Positions 8,904-18,011 of a stretch of 61,255 bases of DNA are shown here, in pieces (position 1 is the stretch's first letter; each line of letters opens with the position of its first letter). A program made the translations under genes and the position numbers. Source of the DNA: Bacteroidales bacterium (GTDB taxonomy: Bacteria; Bacteroidota; Bacteroidia; Bacteroidales; Lentimicrobiaceae); contig JAGXGB010000066.1 in assembly GCA_024636955.1 (NCBI GenBank), forward strand, positions 1 through 61,255. The letters run 5' to 3'. The notes under the pieces were generated by a model. It saw only the letters and a list, made by a program, of their open reading frames with translations. It did not search any database and was not told the origin of the DNA.

Positions 8904-10976
8904 TTAAAGATTATATTTCAGTTCAAAGAGTATCATCCTACCCGGTGATACAAGATTACGGGAATCGATGAATTCATTATCCAACAGATTGTGTACCATG
9001 AATGAAGCATGCAGGTTTTTATAAACCTGACGCCATAACTGTAGATCAATAAAGTAGTAGTTTTCAATCTTCTCTGTATTAATATCATTGATCCATTGAG
9101 CACCTTTATAGTTTAAATTAACTGAGGCATTAAGAATTTTATTTTTCCAGACTGCTGACGTGTTAAAAACATCAGTAGGTTGGTAAACAAGTTCTTTTCC
9201 GCTCAATTCATTGGTAGATTCAACAGAGCCGAATTCAATGACATTGGTGATAATGTGGCTATAAGCAATTTGCCATGTTACATTTTTCAGGAGATTCATC
9301 TTCAAGCCGATCTCTGCTCCATACAGATCAACCTTTCCAATATTGCTTTTTTTCATTATTGGGCGCATCTTTTTGTTAAGCATAATAGAGTCGCCGGTTG
9401 AGATGTTTGCATGATAATCAGTACCGATAGAATAGAATACAGATGATGAAATGCTGAACCTGTCGTTTATAAAGATATCAGTTCCAGCTTCCAGGTTATC
9501 AAGGAATTCAGGCTTAAGGTCAGGGTTAGCGATTTTCATACCACCTGATATACGACCTGTGCGACACATATCATCAAGTACCGGAGCCCTATATCCTTTG
9601 CTGTATCCAGCATAAAGCCTGAGTATTTGAGGTTTGTAATATTGTATTGACAATCGGGGGCTGAAAGCTGAAAAATCAGCTGATGCAAGTTCACCTGAGA
9701 AGTCGCCAAGGAAACCAGTTTCTTTGGTAGGGTTTTCAACAAAAAAGGCACCCTCATAAAACCTTGCCATGTCATACCTTAATCCGGCCAATACACTGAA
9801 CGGGCTTTCTTTGATATTGATCTCATCCTGGACATATATCCCTGATAGCATCATTTTTCCGGCATTAATTACCTTGTCGGTGGATGTTACATAGTTATCA
9901 GCTCCATCCACTGCCCCGTAACGGATATCGATACCCATACTCACTTTATGATATTTAGCCGGAGAAAAGGTGTAAACTGAGAGAAAGCCGGCATCATCAC
10001 GCACTGATAGTACATTATATCGGGATATAGTACTGTCTTTAAGGCTTTCCCTTATATTATTATAATTTTCACGTTGTGAGTAAAGTGTAATTTTAAGTGA
10101 CCGTTCTTTGTCAAAGTCTGCTGTATAGGCAACCCGGCCGCTCAGCACTTCATAAAGATTGAAAGCGCCTTTGTTGGAAGCCAGGTGCTCATTCTCAAAG
10201 CCATACCCTATATAATCAGACCCTGTTCCACGCTGCCCGGAATAATAATTTCCTGAAGCTTCGAGTTTCTGGTTGTTGCTGAATTTATACCCTGCCTTAG
10301 CGCTAAAATTGTACTCATTGAGGAACGATGCTACTGAATATTCATCAATTTCATCAGCCGGAGTGGTGATATATCCGTTACTGGTTCTGTATGATCCGCC
10401 GGCTGACCAATAGAAATTATTCTTAAGGCCTCCGAGCATTACGCGTGATTGAAGGGTTGCGAAAGAGCCTATACTCTGTGAAATGACTCCTTGAAGAGGT
10501 TTGGTGGGTGTGGGCGTAACTATATTAACAACACCTCCCATGGCATTGCCTCCATGAGTAGTTGACCCGGGTCCTTTCAAAACTTCTATCTGGTTTATAT
10601 CACCCGGTGATAATGCATTCCAGTTAACACTGCCACCATCGCTTTTATTCAAAGGTACACCGTCAATCATGATCAGCATTCTGCCTGCTTCATTTCCCAT
10701 GCCACGCATTGAAATATTGCCTGATCCGAAAATTGATGCACCCCGGCTTACATTAATGCCCGGTACTAGCATCAGATAATTGTCGGTTGATAATGATGGC
10801 ATACTTTCGATGTTGGTTTTGGTAATCAGGTCAATGCGCTGAGGTACATCATAAAGATGCCCGTCAGTGCGGGTTGATGTGATTATTACAGTGTTCAGGT
10901 TCACAACGTCAGTTTCCTGCGATTTAGCATACGAGAAAAAGCAGAGTGATAGCAGTAAAGCATAAAAGTGTTTCAT
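8904..10976 (-). CDS. TonB-dependent outer-membrane receptor
   Basis: 690 residues. Signal peptide (MKHFYALLLSLCFFSYAKSQ), then a plug domain (VIITSTRTDGHLYDVPQRI, GMGNEAGRMLIMIDGVPLNKSDGG, LKGPGSTTHGGNAMGGVVNI), then a 22-strand-type barrel ending in an aromatic-rich strand (MILFELKYNL). It has no carboxypeptidase-like N-terminal extension, so it is a siderophore/vitamin/metal-type receptor rather than a SusC. It starts 15 bases after a ModE-like regulator gene, probably in one transcript, which suggests molybdate or tungstate uptake. That is inference from context only. Confidence 0.92.
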   Translation of the reverse strand: MKHFYALLLSLCFFSYAKSQETDVVNLNTVIITSTRTDGHLYDVPQRIDLITKTNIESMPSLSTDNYLMLVPGINVSRGASIFGSGNISMRGMGNEAGRMLIMIDGVPLNKSDGGSVNWNALSPGDINQIEVLKGPGSTTHGGNAMGGVVNIVTPTPTKPLQGVISQSIGSFATLQSRVMLGGLKNNFYWSAGGSYRTSNGYITTPADEIDEYSVASFLNEYNFSAKAGYKFSNNQKLEASGNYYSGQRGTGSDYIGYGFENEHLASNKGAFNLYEVLSGRVAYTADFDKERSLKITLYSQRENYNNIRESLKDSTISRYNVLSVRDDAGFLSVYTFSPAKYHKVSMGIDIRYGAVDGADNYVTSTDKVINAGKMMLSGIYVQDEINIKESPFSVLAGLRYDMARFYEGAFFVENPTKETGFLGDFSGELASADFSAFSPRLSIQYYKPQILRLYAGYSKGYRAPVLDDMCRTGRISGGMKIANPDLKPEFLDNLEAGTDIFINDRFSISSSVFYSIGTDYHANISTGDSIMLNKKMRPIMKKSNIGKVDLYGAEIGLKMNLLKNVTWQIAYSHIITNVIEFGSVESTNELSGKELVYQPTDVFNTSAVWKNKILNASVNLNYKGAQWINDINTEKIENYYFIDLQLWRQVYKNLHASFMVHNLLDNEFIDSRNLVSPGRMILFELKYNL

Positions 10977-10991
10977 TTTAATTGGATTAAG

Positions 10992-11399
10992 TTATTCGAC
11001 TATTTTATTTAGGTCATCAAGCATTGTATTGAATTTCAACCTGATTTCAGCATCCATTTCACCATACAATTTATCAAAGAATTCAACAATTTTTTCCCCT
11101 TTATCAGTAAGTACTGTTTCTCCACCTTTTGATCCACCCCTACTTTTTTCAATCAGGGCGAATCCAAGTTTGCTTTCAATAATTTTAAGGTTCTCCCATG
11201 TTTGCCTGTAGGCATAACCCATTTCCTCAGTAGCTGCCTTTAGTGAACCGGTATCTCTTATTGCTTTTAGAAGCTTCCATTTGCCCTCACCCAAAATATT
11301 TACATTACCGGTGGTCTCTATCCAAAACTTATAATTAAGCCTGAGTTGAGTGGGGTGTTTGACCTGATTAGATTGATTGGGAGAGGGTTTATCTTTCAT
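10992..11399 (-). CDS. ModE-type winged-helix regulator (DNA-binding domain only)
   Basis: 135 residues. The winged helix matches the ModE/LysR N-terminal pattern: LLKAIRDTGSLKAATEEMGYAYRQTWENLKIIE, then a wing rich in Gly and Ser (SRGGSKGGETVLTDKG). The C-terminal molybdate-binding TOBE domains of full ModE (about 260 residues) are absent, so it may sense differently or simply bind DNA. It leads the TonB receptor gene and is divergent from the lipoprotein gene at 11477, with a 77-base shared promoter region. Confidence 0.85.
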   Translation of the reverse strand: MKDKPSPNQSNQVKHPTQLRLNYKFWIETTGNVNILGEGKWKLLKAIRDTGSLKAATEEMGYAYRQTWENLKIIESKLGFALIEKSRGGSKGGETVLTDKGEKIVEFFDKLYGEMDAEIRLKFNTMLDDLNKIVE

Positions 11400-11429
11400 T
11401 GCAAAATATGATTTCCTTTTCTAACTTTG
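11399..11429 (+). promoter_or_regulatory. Bacteroidetes-type promoter for the lipoprotein gene
   Basis: TTG at 11399-11401 is followed by a 20-base spacer and TAACTTTG at 11422-11429, matching the TTTG / TAnnTTTG consensus. The expected start is about 11436, giving a leader of roughly 40 bases before the ATG at 11477. The -33 element touches the start codon of the divergent ModE-like gene. Confidence 0.6.
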
Positions 11430-11485
11430 CCGACTTGCAAAATTATCACAACGCAAAATTAAATCTATTTTCAAACATGCAAAAT
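11401..11485. promoter_or_regulatory. Four GCAAAAT repeats in a divergent promoter
   Basis: GCAAAAT occurs at 11401, 11437, 11453 and 11479, in the 77-base region between a ModE-like regulator and the lipoprotein gene. Two copies extend to CAAAATTA, which reads TAATTTTG on the minus strand and so fits a -7 element for the regulator gene. They could be operator half-sites, -7 elements, or both. Confidence 0.4.
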
Positions 11486-12574
11486 AAAAAAATACTTCTC
11501 GCCCTGGTACTATTCTTTGTGGTTTTAAGTTCATGCCGTCAGACCAAGGATACAACAACCGATGCTGTTTCAGGCGCAACAAAATCAACTTCAAAAGCAG
11601 GGAACAGCCTATACCATCAAACAGAAGAGGTTCTGATGAAAACCGGGAAACTTAAAGTTGCCGGGGAGGTTAAACAGGGAGGAATGGTTGACTTTTCAAA
11701 GCATTACAAGAGGGAGGTATTTGTAAAAGAATCATTAATAAACAGGGCCAATGAACCGGAATTTACAGGTGCGTTCCGTTACTCAGGGTATTCACTCTTC
11801 GACCTTTTGAATGAATTTATCCTTACTAAAAAGAACTCTGCTGAATTTCGACCGGAGATTGACGTGTATATTATAATTGAAAATGACAAAGGAGAATCGG
11901 TGGCATTCAGCTGGTCAGAGATATTCCATACGATGAATCCCCATCAGGTTATAATAGCTACAGAATCTGCCCCCATCAAGCCTCACCGGAAAGAGGTCAG
12001 TTATCCGGTTAGTCATGTTTGGAAAGTTGTGGCTTCAAATGACCTGTTCACATTCAGGAACCTGGAGAATCCGGTTATGATAACAGTATGCTCCTTTGAC
12101 AAAAAGCAATATCCGATCAACAGGGATCTGGAAAAGGTTTATTCAAGTGAGTTAAAAGTAGTTTTTGAAGATATCGATCAGATTTATTCTGGCAAGAACT
12201 TCTTTATTCAGCAACCTATAGCAAAGGATAAGCTAAGAAGATACCATTCCACTTTTTACGGAATGGGCATGGGTTATCACCCAAAACCTATCTTTGATGG
12301 TATAATGCTCCATGAGGTTATTCAGGATTCTGTTGAACTTTTTGACAGTCAACTTATCAGGCAAGGATTGGTGTGTTTTGCAGCAGAAGATGGTTACCGC
12401 ACTATTTTCAGCTACAGCGAGTTGTTTAACCGCGCTGACCAGGCTTTTCCCATGCTTTCAGTTACAGAAAATGATGATGACGGAGGATATTTCAGGATAT
12501 ATATGCCAACTGACTTTTATGCCGACCGGTCAGTTAAGGCTTTGAAGGAAATATATATTTTTAGGGAACTTTAA
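11477..12574 (+). CDS. Lipoprotein with two molybdopterin-oxidoreductase-like domains
   Basis: 365 residues from the ATG at 11477, chosen because a lipoprotein signal begins there (MQNKKILLALVLFFVVLSSC, lipobox LSSC). Two copies of a sulfite-oxidase-superfamily-like fold are suggested: GYSLFDLLNEF ... GESVAFSWSEIFH ... VSHVWKVVASNDLFTFRNL, and then FDGIMLHEVI ... DGYRTIFSYSELFN ... EIYIFREL. I see no conserved molybdenum-ligating Cys context, so catalysis is doubtful and a binding role is more likely. The gene is divergent from ModE-TonB. It is probably anchored in a periplasm-facing or surface membrane leaflet. Confidence 0.65.
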   Translation: MQNKKILLALVLFFVVLSSCRQTKDTTTDAVSGATKSTSKAGNSLYHQTEEVLMKTGKLKVAGEVKQGGMVDFSKHYKREVFVKESLINRANEPEFTGAFRYSGYSLFDLLNEFILTKKNSAEFRPEIDVYIIIENDKGESVAFSWSEIFHTMNPHQVIIATESAPIKPHRKEVSYPVSHVWKVVASNDLFTFRNLENPVMITVCSFDKKQYPINRDLEKVYSSELKVVFEDIDQIYSGKNFFIQQPIAKDKLRRYHSTFYGMGMGYHPKPIFDGIMLHEVIQDSVELFDSQLIRQGLVCFAAEDGYRTIFSYSELFNRADQAFPMLSVTENDDDGGYFRIYMPTDFYADRSVKALKEIYIFREL

Positions 12575-12618
12575 GATTCTGAGCTCACCAGGTAATAGGT
12601 GCCCAATGCGTTTTAAAT

Positions 12619-12626
12619 TATATTTG
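12619..12626 (+). promoter_or_regulatory. Promoter -7 element very close to a start codon
   Basis: TATATTTG matches TAnnTTTG and ends only 5 bases before the ATG at 12632. I see no good -33 element. If used, the transcript would be leaderless or nearly so. Confidence 0.4.
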
Positions 12627-12631
12627 CACTT

Positions 12632-13879
12632 ATGAAGTCAAAGATCCTCCTACTGTTCACTATTCTGTCGGTATTGTCGGTTTCAGGCAATATCAACCAC
12701 ATTAAACTTGACAAAATACCTGATTTCGAAAAGTACGTTGACCGGTTCTCATTTCTTATTGTCAACCAGGAGTATTACAATCACTGGCAACCTGAGTGGA
12801 AATTTGAAGTAAGCAAGGAAAGTGTGGTTGATGAACTTGAGGCATGTTTTAAAATATTTGAGGCTTTACCCCCTAACAATACAGAAGTATGCTTGCTCCT
12901 GGGCGATATTGCGCATTATCTTTATAATCTTGACGAACATACGTACCATCAGCATGCAGTGGATTATTACACCCTTGCTGCAGAAGTGGCACCTGATGAT
13001 TATCGTACCTTTTGGTTTATGGCAAATCACTTTGCCTTGTCAGGGGAACTTGCTTACTCCATAGAGTTGTATCAAAAAAGCCAGCAACAATTGCCTGAAA
13101 ATGAGCCTGCAGCTTTTTGGGAAGATTACAGTTTTGCCACTGCGCTGGCCAATATGCCTTCAAATTGCCTTTATGCAATGGACAGGTCGAAAGCAATATC
13201 AGGAAAGCGGGGCTATTTTGAAACAGAGTTAGGAGAATCAGTTTCAGGAAGGATCCTTCCTGTTAGCCGCGATTCAAGTTATCGCTTTGATGATTTATGG
13301 ACTGTTGCGGGAGAAGACACGCTAAGTTTTATTAGCCGCCCTCTGGGAATGAAGGTAATGATTGACACAAGCTGGCAGATTCAGTTGTATGATTTTTCTG
13401 ACAAAAAGTCGGCTGTGATGTTTTCGCCTCCCTCCATTACCAGTGCCACCGGAAGTGAAATAACATACACTATTGCGCTGATTGCAAGGGTAGCAGAGCG
13501 AGATGTTAATTTAAAGGAGTATGTTGAAAGCTTTATTTCAGAGTACCCCGACAGGAATGAGTATGACCTGACGAATAAGTACCCCGGCATCCTTTCATGG
13601 GAAATGAGGAAGAAGGATATGTATGCGGAACTTGGGGGAGCGCACCTGCATATGGCCGGCATAAAAAGAACACGCCCTGAATATCCCGGCCTGTTGCTGG
13701 AAGAGCCTACCACTATGCCACTCTCTACAGAAATAGCATACTTTCGCGCATCCTCAAGCCTCGACAGGTTCCACGGTGATATCTTCTATGTTTTTATCCT
13801 CGATGCCTGTGAGGATATATATCCTGAAGCGTTGAAGGTTTTCAGGGATTTACTCGAAAACCAAATAGTTCTGGAATAG
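12632..13879 (+). CDS. Exported TPR-like protein of unknown function
   Basis: 415 residues. The N terminus is a probable signal peptide (MKSKILLLFTILSVLSVSG). Residues ~65-170 contain helical repeats of TPR style (LLLGDIAHYLYNL, HAVDYYTLAAEVAPDDYRTFWFMANHFALSG, AYSIELYQKSQQQLPENEPAAFW). The C-terminal half is an alpha/beta domain I do not recognise. It follows the lipoprotein gene by 57 bases on the same strand. No function is assigned. Confidence 0.75.
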   Translation: MKSKILLLFTILSVLSVSGNINHIKLDKIPDFEKYVDRFSFLIVNQEYYNHWQPEWKFEVSKESVVDELEACFKIFEALPPNNTEVCLLLGDIAHYLYNLDEHTYHQHAVDYYTLAAEVAPDDYRTFWFMANHFALSGELAYSIELYQKSQQQLPENEPAAFWEDYSFATALANMPSNCLYAMDRSKAISGKRGYFETELGESVSGRILPVSRDSSYRFDDLWTVAGEDTLSFISRPLGMKVMIDTSWQIQLYDFSDKKSAVMFSPPSITSATGSEITYTIALIARVAERDVNLKEYVESFISEYPDRNEYDLTNKYPGILSWEMRKKDMYAELGGAHLHMAGIKRTRPEYPGLLLEEPTTMPLSTEIAYFRASSSLDRFHGDIFYVFILDACEDIYPEALKVFRDLLENQIVLE

Positions 13880-14030
13880 GTTTCTTATCAAATAAATGAC
13901 TTTCCAGCTACTCGAACTAATCACTGTTATTTATAGTAATGTAATATATTAACTTGAATCACAATAACTTATCAGTTATTAGCTGATCTTCAGTTTTTTG
14001 CATTTGAGGAATACTTTACATTTTTATAAT

Positions 14031-14038
14031 TACATTTG
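14031..14038 (+). promoter_or_regulatory. Candidate promoter -7 element
   Basis: TACATTTG matches TAnnTTTG and lies 20 bases before the ATG at 14059. It argues against the in-frame GTG at 14038 as the start, because that would overlap the element. A TTTG at 14003 is 24 bases upstream, slightly beyond the usual spacing. Confidence 0.45.
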
Positions 14039-14058
14039 TGGAGTTCAACACACTCACA

Positions 14059-16704
14059 ATGAAACAAACCCTGTATCGCTCGATATTTGCAGTTGCATTT
14101 ATAATGATTTTGGCATCAGCTGGTGTTATTTTAATAAACTCGTTCAGGTCGCAACACGTAAATAAGGACAGCAAAAGCCTTGCTTTATACACTAATTTGA
14201 AGAAACACCCTATGCTCAGCCGTATAAAAGCGCCCGGTGGGCCTGGCATGTTGCCTTCAGACTGGATGGACAGGCAGAGGTCATATCCCCAGGGACAAAT
14301 TAAAACTGAGTGGTACCTGCAGGCGGTGCGCCATGCCCGCGACATGCATGCAGCTGATGCTGACAGGAGTGATGTAAACTGGCAATTTGCAGGTCCGTTG
14401 AATATTGGTGGTCGTATTACAGATATAGAAGTCCCTGCGGGTTCATTTTCTACCATTTATATTGCGGCTGCTTCAGGCGGCATTTTCAGAACAACCAACA
14501 ATGGTGCAAATTGGGAAAATATTTTTGAGGATGCTGCTACTATTTCAGTTGGTGACATAGCTATTGATCCAACAAATACTGACATTATTTGGGCAGGAAC
14601 CGGTGAATCAAATGCTTCAAGTCAGAGTTTCAGGGGCGATGGAATATATAAGTCAACAGATGGTGGTAACACATGGCAGCATTCTGGACTTGAAGAATCG
14701 GCCTATTTCGGACGTATCATAGTTGATCATTCCAATTCAAACAGGGTATTTGCGGCTGTTTGCGGCAACCTGTTTACTCCTGACGGAAACCGTGGTATTT
14801 ACCGCACCGTGAATGGAGGCAGCAGCTGGGAACGTGTTCTTTTTGTTAATGATTCAGTGTCGGGGATTGATATAGTCCAGCACCCTACGAATCCTGATAT
14901 TTTATATGCTGCAATGTGGGAACGCATGCGCGGACGCAATTACCGACGCTCATTCGGGCCAGGCTCAGGTATATGGAAATCAGAAGACGGTGGTGACTCA
15001 TGGTTGCCATTACAAAACGGACTACCCATTGATAACAGCATTGGTAGGATTGGACTGGCAATTGCGCCATCATCACCTTCAACTGTTTATGCCTTTTATG
15101 ACAACCAGTATGAAGTTGCTGTTTACAAGACACTTAATGCAGGACAGTACTGGACAAGAACAAATGATGGATCGATACAAGGTATGAATAGCTCTTTTGG
15201 GTGGTACTTCGGTCAAATAAGAGTACATCCAACAAATCCGAATATTGCATGGGTGTTAGGGGTTGACCTTTTCACTACAACAAATGGAGGTAGTTCATGG
15301 ACACAGCTGGCAGGCTATTATAATATGGACCAGATTCATGTTGATCATCATGCCATGCATATACACCCGGTAACTGGCAGGATATTGGAAGGAAATGACG
15401 GTGGACTTTATTCAAGCGAAGACCTGGGATTTAGCTGGGATAAGATAAATAACCTACCACTTACACAGTTCTATGATATTGAAACTGACTGGTTAAGACC
15501 TGAAAGAATTTATGGTGGTACACAGGATAACAATACAGTGCGTACTCTTACCGGAAGCCTCAGTGATTGGGATGCCATATTAGGTGGTGACGGTTTTTAC
15601 TGCATGGTGGATTACACCAATTCAAATATCATTTATGCTGAGTATCAATGGGGTGGGCTCAGTAAATCAACCAATGGTGGCAGCAATATGTACTCCATTA
15701 GCGGTTACTGGTCATCTGACAGGGTTAACTGGTCGGCACCTGTGATCATGCACCCGCAGACTCCAACTACCTTATATTTTGGAACATACCGGGTGTGGAA
15801 GTCGGTGAACGGAGGCAGTTCATGGACGCCTGTAAGTGGTGACCTTACCGATGGTGACGATGGTAGCACTTTCCATACAATAACAACACTTGCGGTTTCT
15901 CCTATTGATCCAAATAAAGTGCTTGCCGGAACTGATGATGGGAATGTTCATATCAGCATTAATGGTGGTACAGTTTGGAGTGATATAAGTGCCGGTTTAC
16001 CCGACAGGTGGATTACACGGGTTGCTACTGATCCGTTTGATGTGAATACCATTTATGCTACATGCTCAGGTTTTCGCTGGGATGAACCACTTGCTCATGT
16101 ATTCAGGTCAACTAACAATGGAGTGACATGGGAATCAATAAGCGGTAATCTTCCTGAATTGCCTGTGAATGCTTTCATTGCTGATCCCACAAAACAAGGA
16201 AGATTGTTTGTTGCTACTGATGCTGGTATGTTCTGGTCAATGAATGCCGGTGCCGAGTGGCAGAGCCTGAATGCCACACTTGGCAATGTGCCGATTACCT
16301 CTATGAAGATACACGCGGGTGAAAACTTCCTACTGATAGGAACCTACGGACTTGGAGCCTATAAACTTGACCTTGCTGAATTAAGTGTGGGAACCAATGA
16401 TATTGCCTTGGGAGGTTCTGTACTGGCTATTACAAAAGCATGGCCACAACCATACAGTAATACCCGGGATCAAATGTTGCAATTTAATATTGAATCACCT
16501 GAAGGGGCATCAGCGAAAGCGACTATCACTGCTTTGAATGGCAAGCATATTTTCAGAGATGAGTTAAGGCTTGTAAGTGGTTCAAACACCTTTAGGTGGA
16601 ATGGAACATCAGCAACAGGTGACAAAGCAAAGCCTGGTGTTTATGTTTTGAACTTAACGGCAGATGGTAAAAGGGCGATTTATAAGTTTGTAGTTGCTAA
16701 TTAG
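14059..16704 (+). CDS. Large secreted Asp-box beta-propeller protein (sortilin/GH74-like)
   Basis: 881 residues from the ATG at 14059. An N-terminal hydrophobic export signal is followed by at least eight Asp-box (BNR) motifs: STDGGNTW, TVNGGSSW, SEDGGDSW, TTNGGSSW, SVNGGSSW, SINGGTVW, STNNGVTW and SMNAGAEW. This is the layout of VPS10/sortilin-like or GH74-type ten-bladed propellers. The C terminus (about 80 residues, ending KPGVYVLNLTADGKRAIYKFVVAN) resembles a T9SS or FlgD-like sorting module. Enzyme activity is not evident. The stop codon lies inside a 23-bp direct duplication. Confidence 0.85.
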   Translation: MKQTLYRSIFAVAFIMILASAGVILINSFRSQHVNKDSKSLALYTNLKKHPMLSRIKAPGGPGMLPSDWMDRQRSYPQGQIKTEWYLQAVRHARDMHAADADRSDVNWQFAGPLNIGGRITDIEVPAGSFSTIYIAAASGGIFRTTNNGANWENIFEDAATISVGDIAIDPTNTDIIWAGTGESNASSQSFRGDGIYKSTDGGNTWQHSGLEESAYFGRIIVDHSNSNRVFAAVCGNLFTPDGNRGIYRTVNGGSSWERVLFVNDSVSGIDIVQHPTNPDILYAAMWERMRGRNYRRSFGPGSGIWKSEDGGDSWLPLQNGLPIDNSIGRIGLAIAPSSPSTVYAFYDNQYEVAVYKTLNAGQYWTRTNDGSIQGMNSSFGWYFGQIRVHPTNPNIAWVLGVDLFTTTNGGSSWTQLAGYYNMDQIHVDHHAMHIHPVTGRILEGNDGGLYSSEDLGFSWDKINNLPLTQFYDIETDWLRPERIYGGTQDNNTVRTLTGSLSDWDAILGGDGFYCMVDYTNSNIIYAEYQWGGLSKSTNGGSNMYSISGYWSSDRVNWSAPVIMHPQTPTTLYFGTYRVWKSVNGGSSWTPVSGDLTDGDDGSTFHTITTLAVSPIDPNKVLAGTDDGNVHISINGGTVWSDISAGLPDRWITRVATDPFDVNTIYATCSGFRWDEPLAHVFRSTNNGVTWESISGNLPELPVNAFIADPTKQGRLFVATDAGMFWSMNAGAEWQSLNATLGNVPITSMKIHAGENFLLIGTYGLGAYKLDLAELSVGTNDIALGGSVLAITKAWPQPYSNTRDQMLQFNIESPEGASAKATITALNGKHIFRDELRLVSGSNTFRWNGTSATGDKAKPGVYVLNLTADGKRAIYKFVVAN

Positions 16705-16759
16705 ATATTTTTATTAAATCCAACGATTATCGGGTATTAGATATTTTTATTAAATCCAA
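16701..16759. repeat. Gene-end direct duplication, 23 bp
   Basis: A 23-mer beginning TTAGATATTTTTATTAAATC occurs at 16701-16723 and 16737-16759, 36 bases apart. The first copy contains the TAG stop of the propeller gene; the second runs straight into the terminator. Confidence 0.9.
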
Positions 16760-16790
16760 AACGTCAGGGCGTACTTTGCCCTGACGTTTT
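16758..16790 (+). terminator. Rho-independent terminator
   Basis: A perfect 13-bp stem AAAACGTCAGGGC / GCCCTGACGTTTT has a 7-base loop and follows the propeller gene. Its last bases overlap the -33 element of the next promoter. Confidence 0.85.
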
Positions 16791-16818
16791 GATTTATCGG
16801 AGACTTTCATTATCTTTG
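16788..16818 (+). promoter_or_regulatory. Bacteroidetes-type promoter for the racemase gene
   Basis: TTTG (16788-16791), a 19-base spacer and TATCTTTG (16811-16818) form a full-consensus promoter. It lies 76 bases before the ATG at 16895. The -33 box is shared with the 3' arm of the preceding terminator. Confidence 0.75.
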
Positions 16819-16894
16819 TTAATTCGTAGAGCTGTTTCACTTCCCAAAGAAGGATCTGACCTTCATCTTTTTTGACAGCCAAAAGTGATAAACT

Positions 16895-17968
16895 ATGGCA
16901 TATATTACAATGAATTTACCCAAACTCAAGGCTAACTTTGAGTTTCTGAATAACCTGTTTAATGAAAGACAAATAAGATGGTCAATAGTATCAAAGCTGC
17001 TGTGTGGTAATAAAGAATACCTTCAGGAATTACTCTTATTTGACATTAAAGAAATTTGTGATTCCCGTATCTCAAACCTAAAGACTATCAAGCAGATAAG
17101 GCCTGATGTTACCACTATTTACATCAAACCACCTCCAAAAAGATTCATTAAGGCAATAGTTCAGTACGCTGATATCAGCATGAATACTGAAATTGAGACA
17201 ATTAAACTGCTGGCAGTTGAAGCTCAACGACAAAACAAGGTGCACAAGATCATTATCATGATTGAACTTGGAGAGTTAAGAGAAGGGGTTATCAGAGAGG
17301 AACTTATTGAGTTTTATAGTAATGTTTTTCAGATCAGCAATATTGAGGTGGTTGGTATAGGAACTAATTTGACCTGCCTTTATGGTGTGTTGCCCAATCA
17401 CGACAAACTAATACAGTTGAGCCTGTTTGAACAACTCATTGAAGCAAAATTTAACAGGAAGATTGAATATGTTTCAGGCGGAGCTTCGGTGACAATCCCC
17501 TTGATTTTCCAAAACCTACTGCCAAACGGCATTAACCACTTCAGGGTAGGTGAGTCACTATTTCTGGGAACTGATGTTTATCATGACACTACACTTGAAG
17601 GCATGGAATCTGATGTTTTTATCTTGTCGTCGGAGATAATTGAGTTAATTGAAAAACCAGTAGTACCCATGGGTGATATGGGCACAAATATGGAAGGCCA
17701 TGCTTTAAGCTTTGACGACAATTTGGTGGGAACTACCAGTTACAGGGCAATTATCGACATTGGATTGCTTGATGTTGACGATAAACAACTTACTCCTATT
17801 GATAAAAAGGTATCTATTGTTGGTGCAAGCTCTGATATGCTTGTGATAGATTTAGCCGATAATCCGAAAAAATACAAAGTAGGTGATTTGTTAAAATTTA
17901 AAATGAATTATTTAGGAACAGTAAGAGTACTGAATTCCAAATATATAGACAAACGAATTCAGCGTTAA
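16895..17968 (+). CDS. Alanine/ornithine racemase family PLP enzyme
   Basis: 357 residues, fold type III. The N-terminal TIM barrel starts MAYITMNLPKLKANFEFLNNLF, and the PLP lysine is expected in WSIVSKLLCGNKEY. Later motifs include IMIELGELREGV, YVSGGASVTIPL and HFRVGESLFLGTD, which fit the alanine/ornithine racemase subgroup rather than biosynthetic Alr. The barrel and C-terminal beta domain are both present. It has its own promoter and stands alone, so the physiological substrate is not evident. Confidence 0.85.
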   Translation: MAYITMNLPKLKANFEFLNNLFNERQIRWSIVSKLLCGNKEYLQELLLFDIKEICDSRISNLKTIKQIRPDVTTIYIKPPPKRFIKAIVQYADISMNTEIETIKLLAVEAQRQNKVHKIIIMIELGELREGVIREELIEFYSNVFQISNIEVVGIGTNLTCLYGVLPNHDKLIQLSLFEQLIEAKFNRKIEYVSGGASVTIPLIFQNLLPNGINHFRVGESLFLGTDVYHDTTLEGMESDVFILSSEIIELIEKPVVPMGDMGTNMEGHALSFDDNLVGTTSYRAIIDIGLLDVDDKQLTPIDKKVSIVGASSDMLVIDLADNPKKYKVGDLLKFKMNYLGTVRVLNSKYIDKRIQR

Positions 17969-18011
17969 CTGTAGTAAGGCGCAGTAGCTGATCCCATATT
18001 TGCCTATTTAA

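Noticed and set aside
11477..12574. Annotation as a molybdopterin-dependent oxidoreductase
   Set aside because: Only fold-level resemblance is visible; no Mo-ligating Cys context was found, so catalytic naming would be misleading.
14016..14456. 146-codon minus-strand frame
   Set aside because: Overlaps the start of the Asp-box propeller gene in antisense; no family features.
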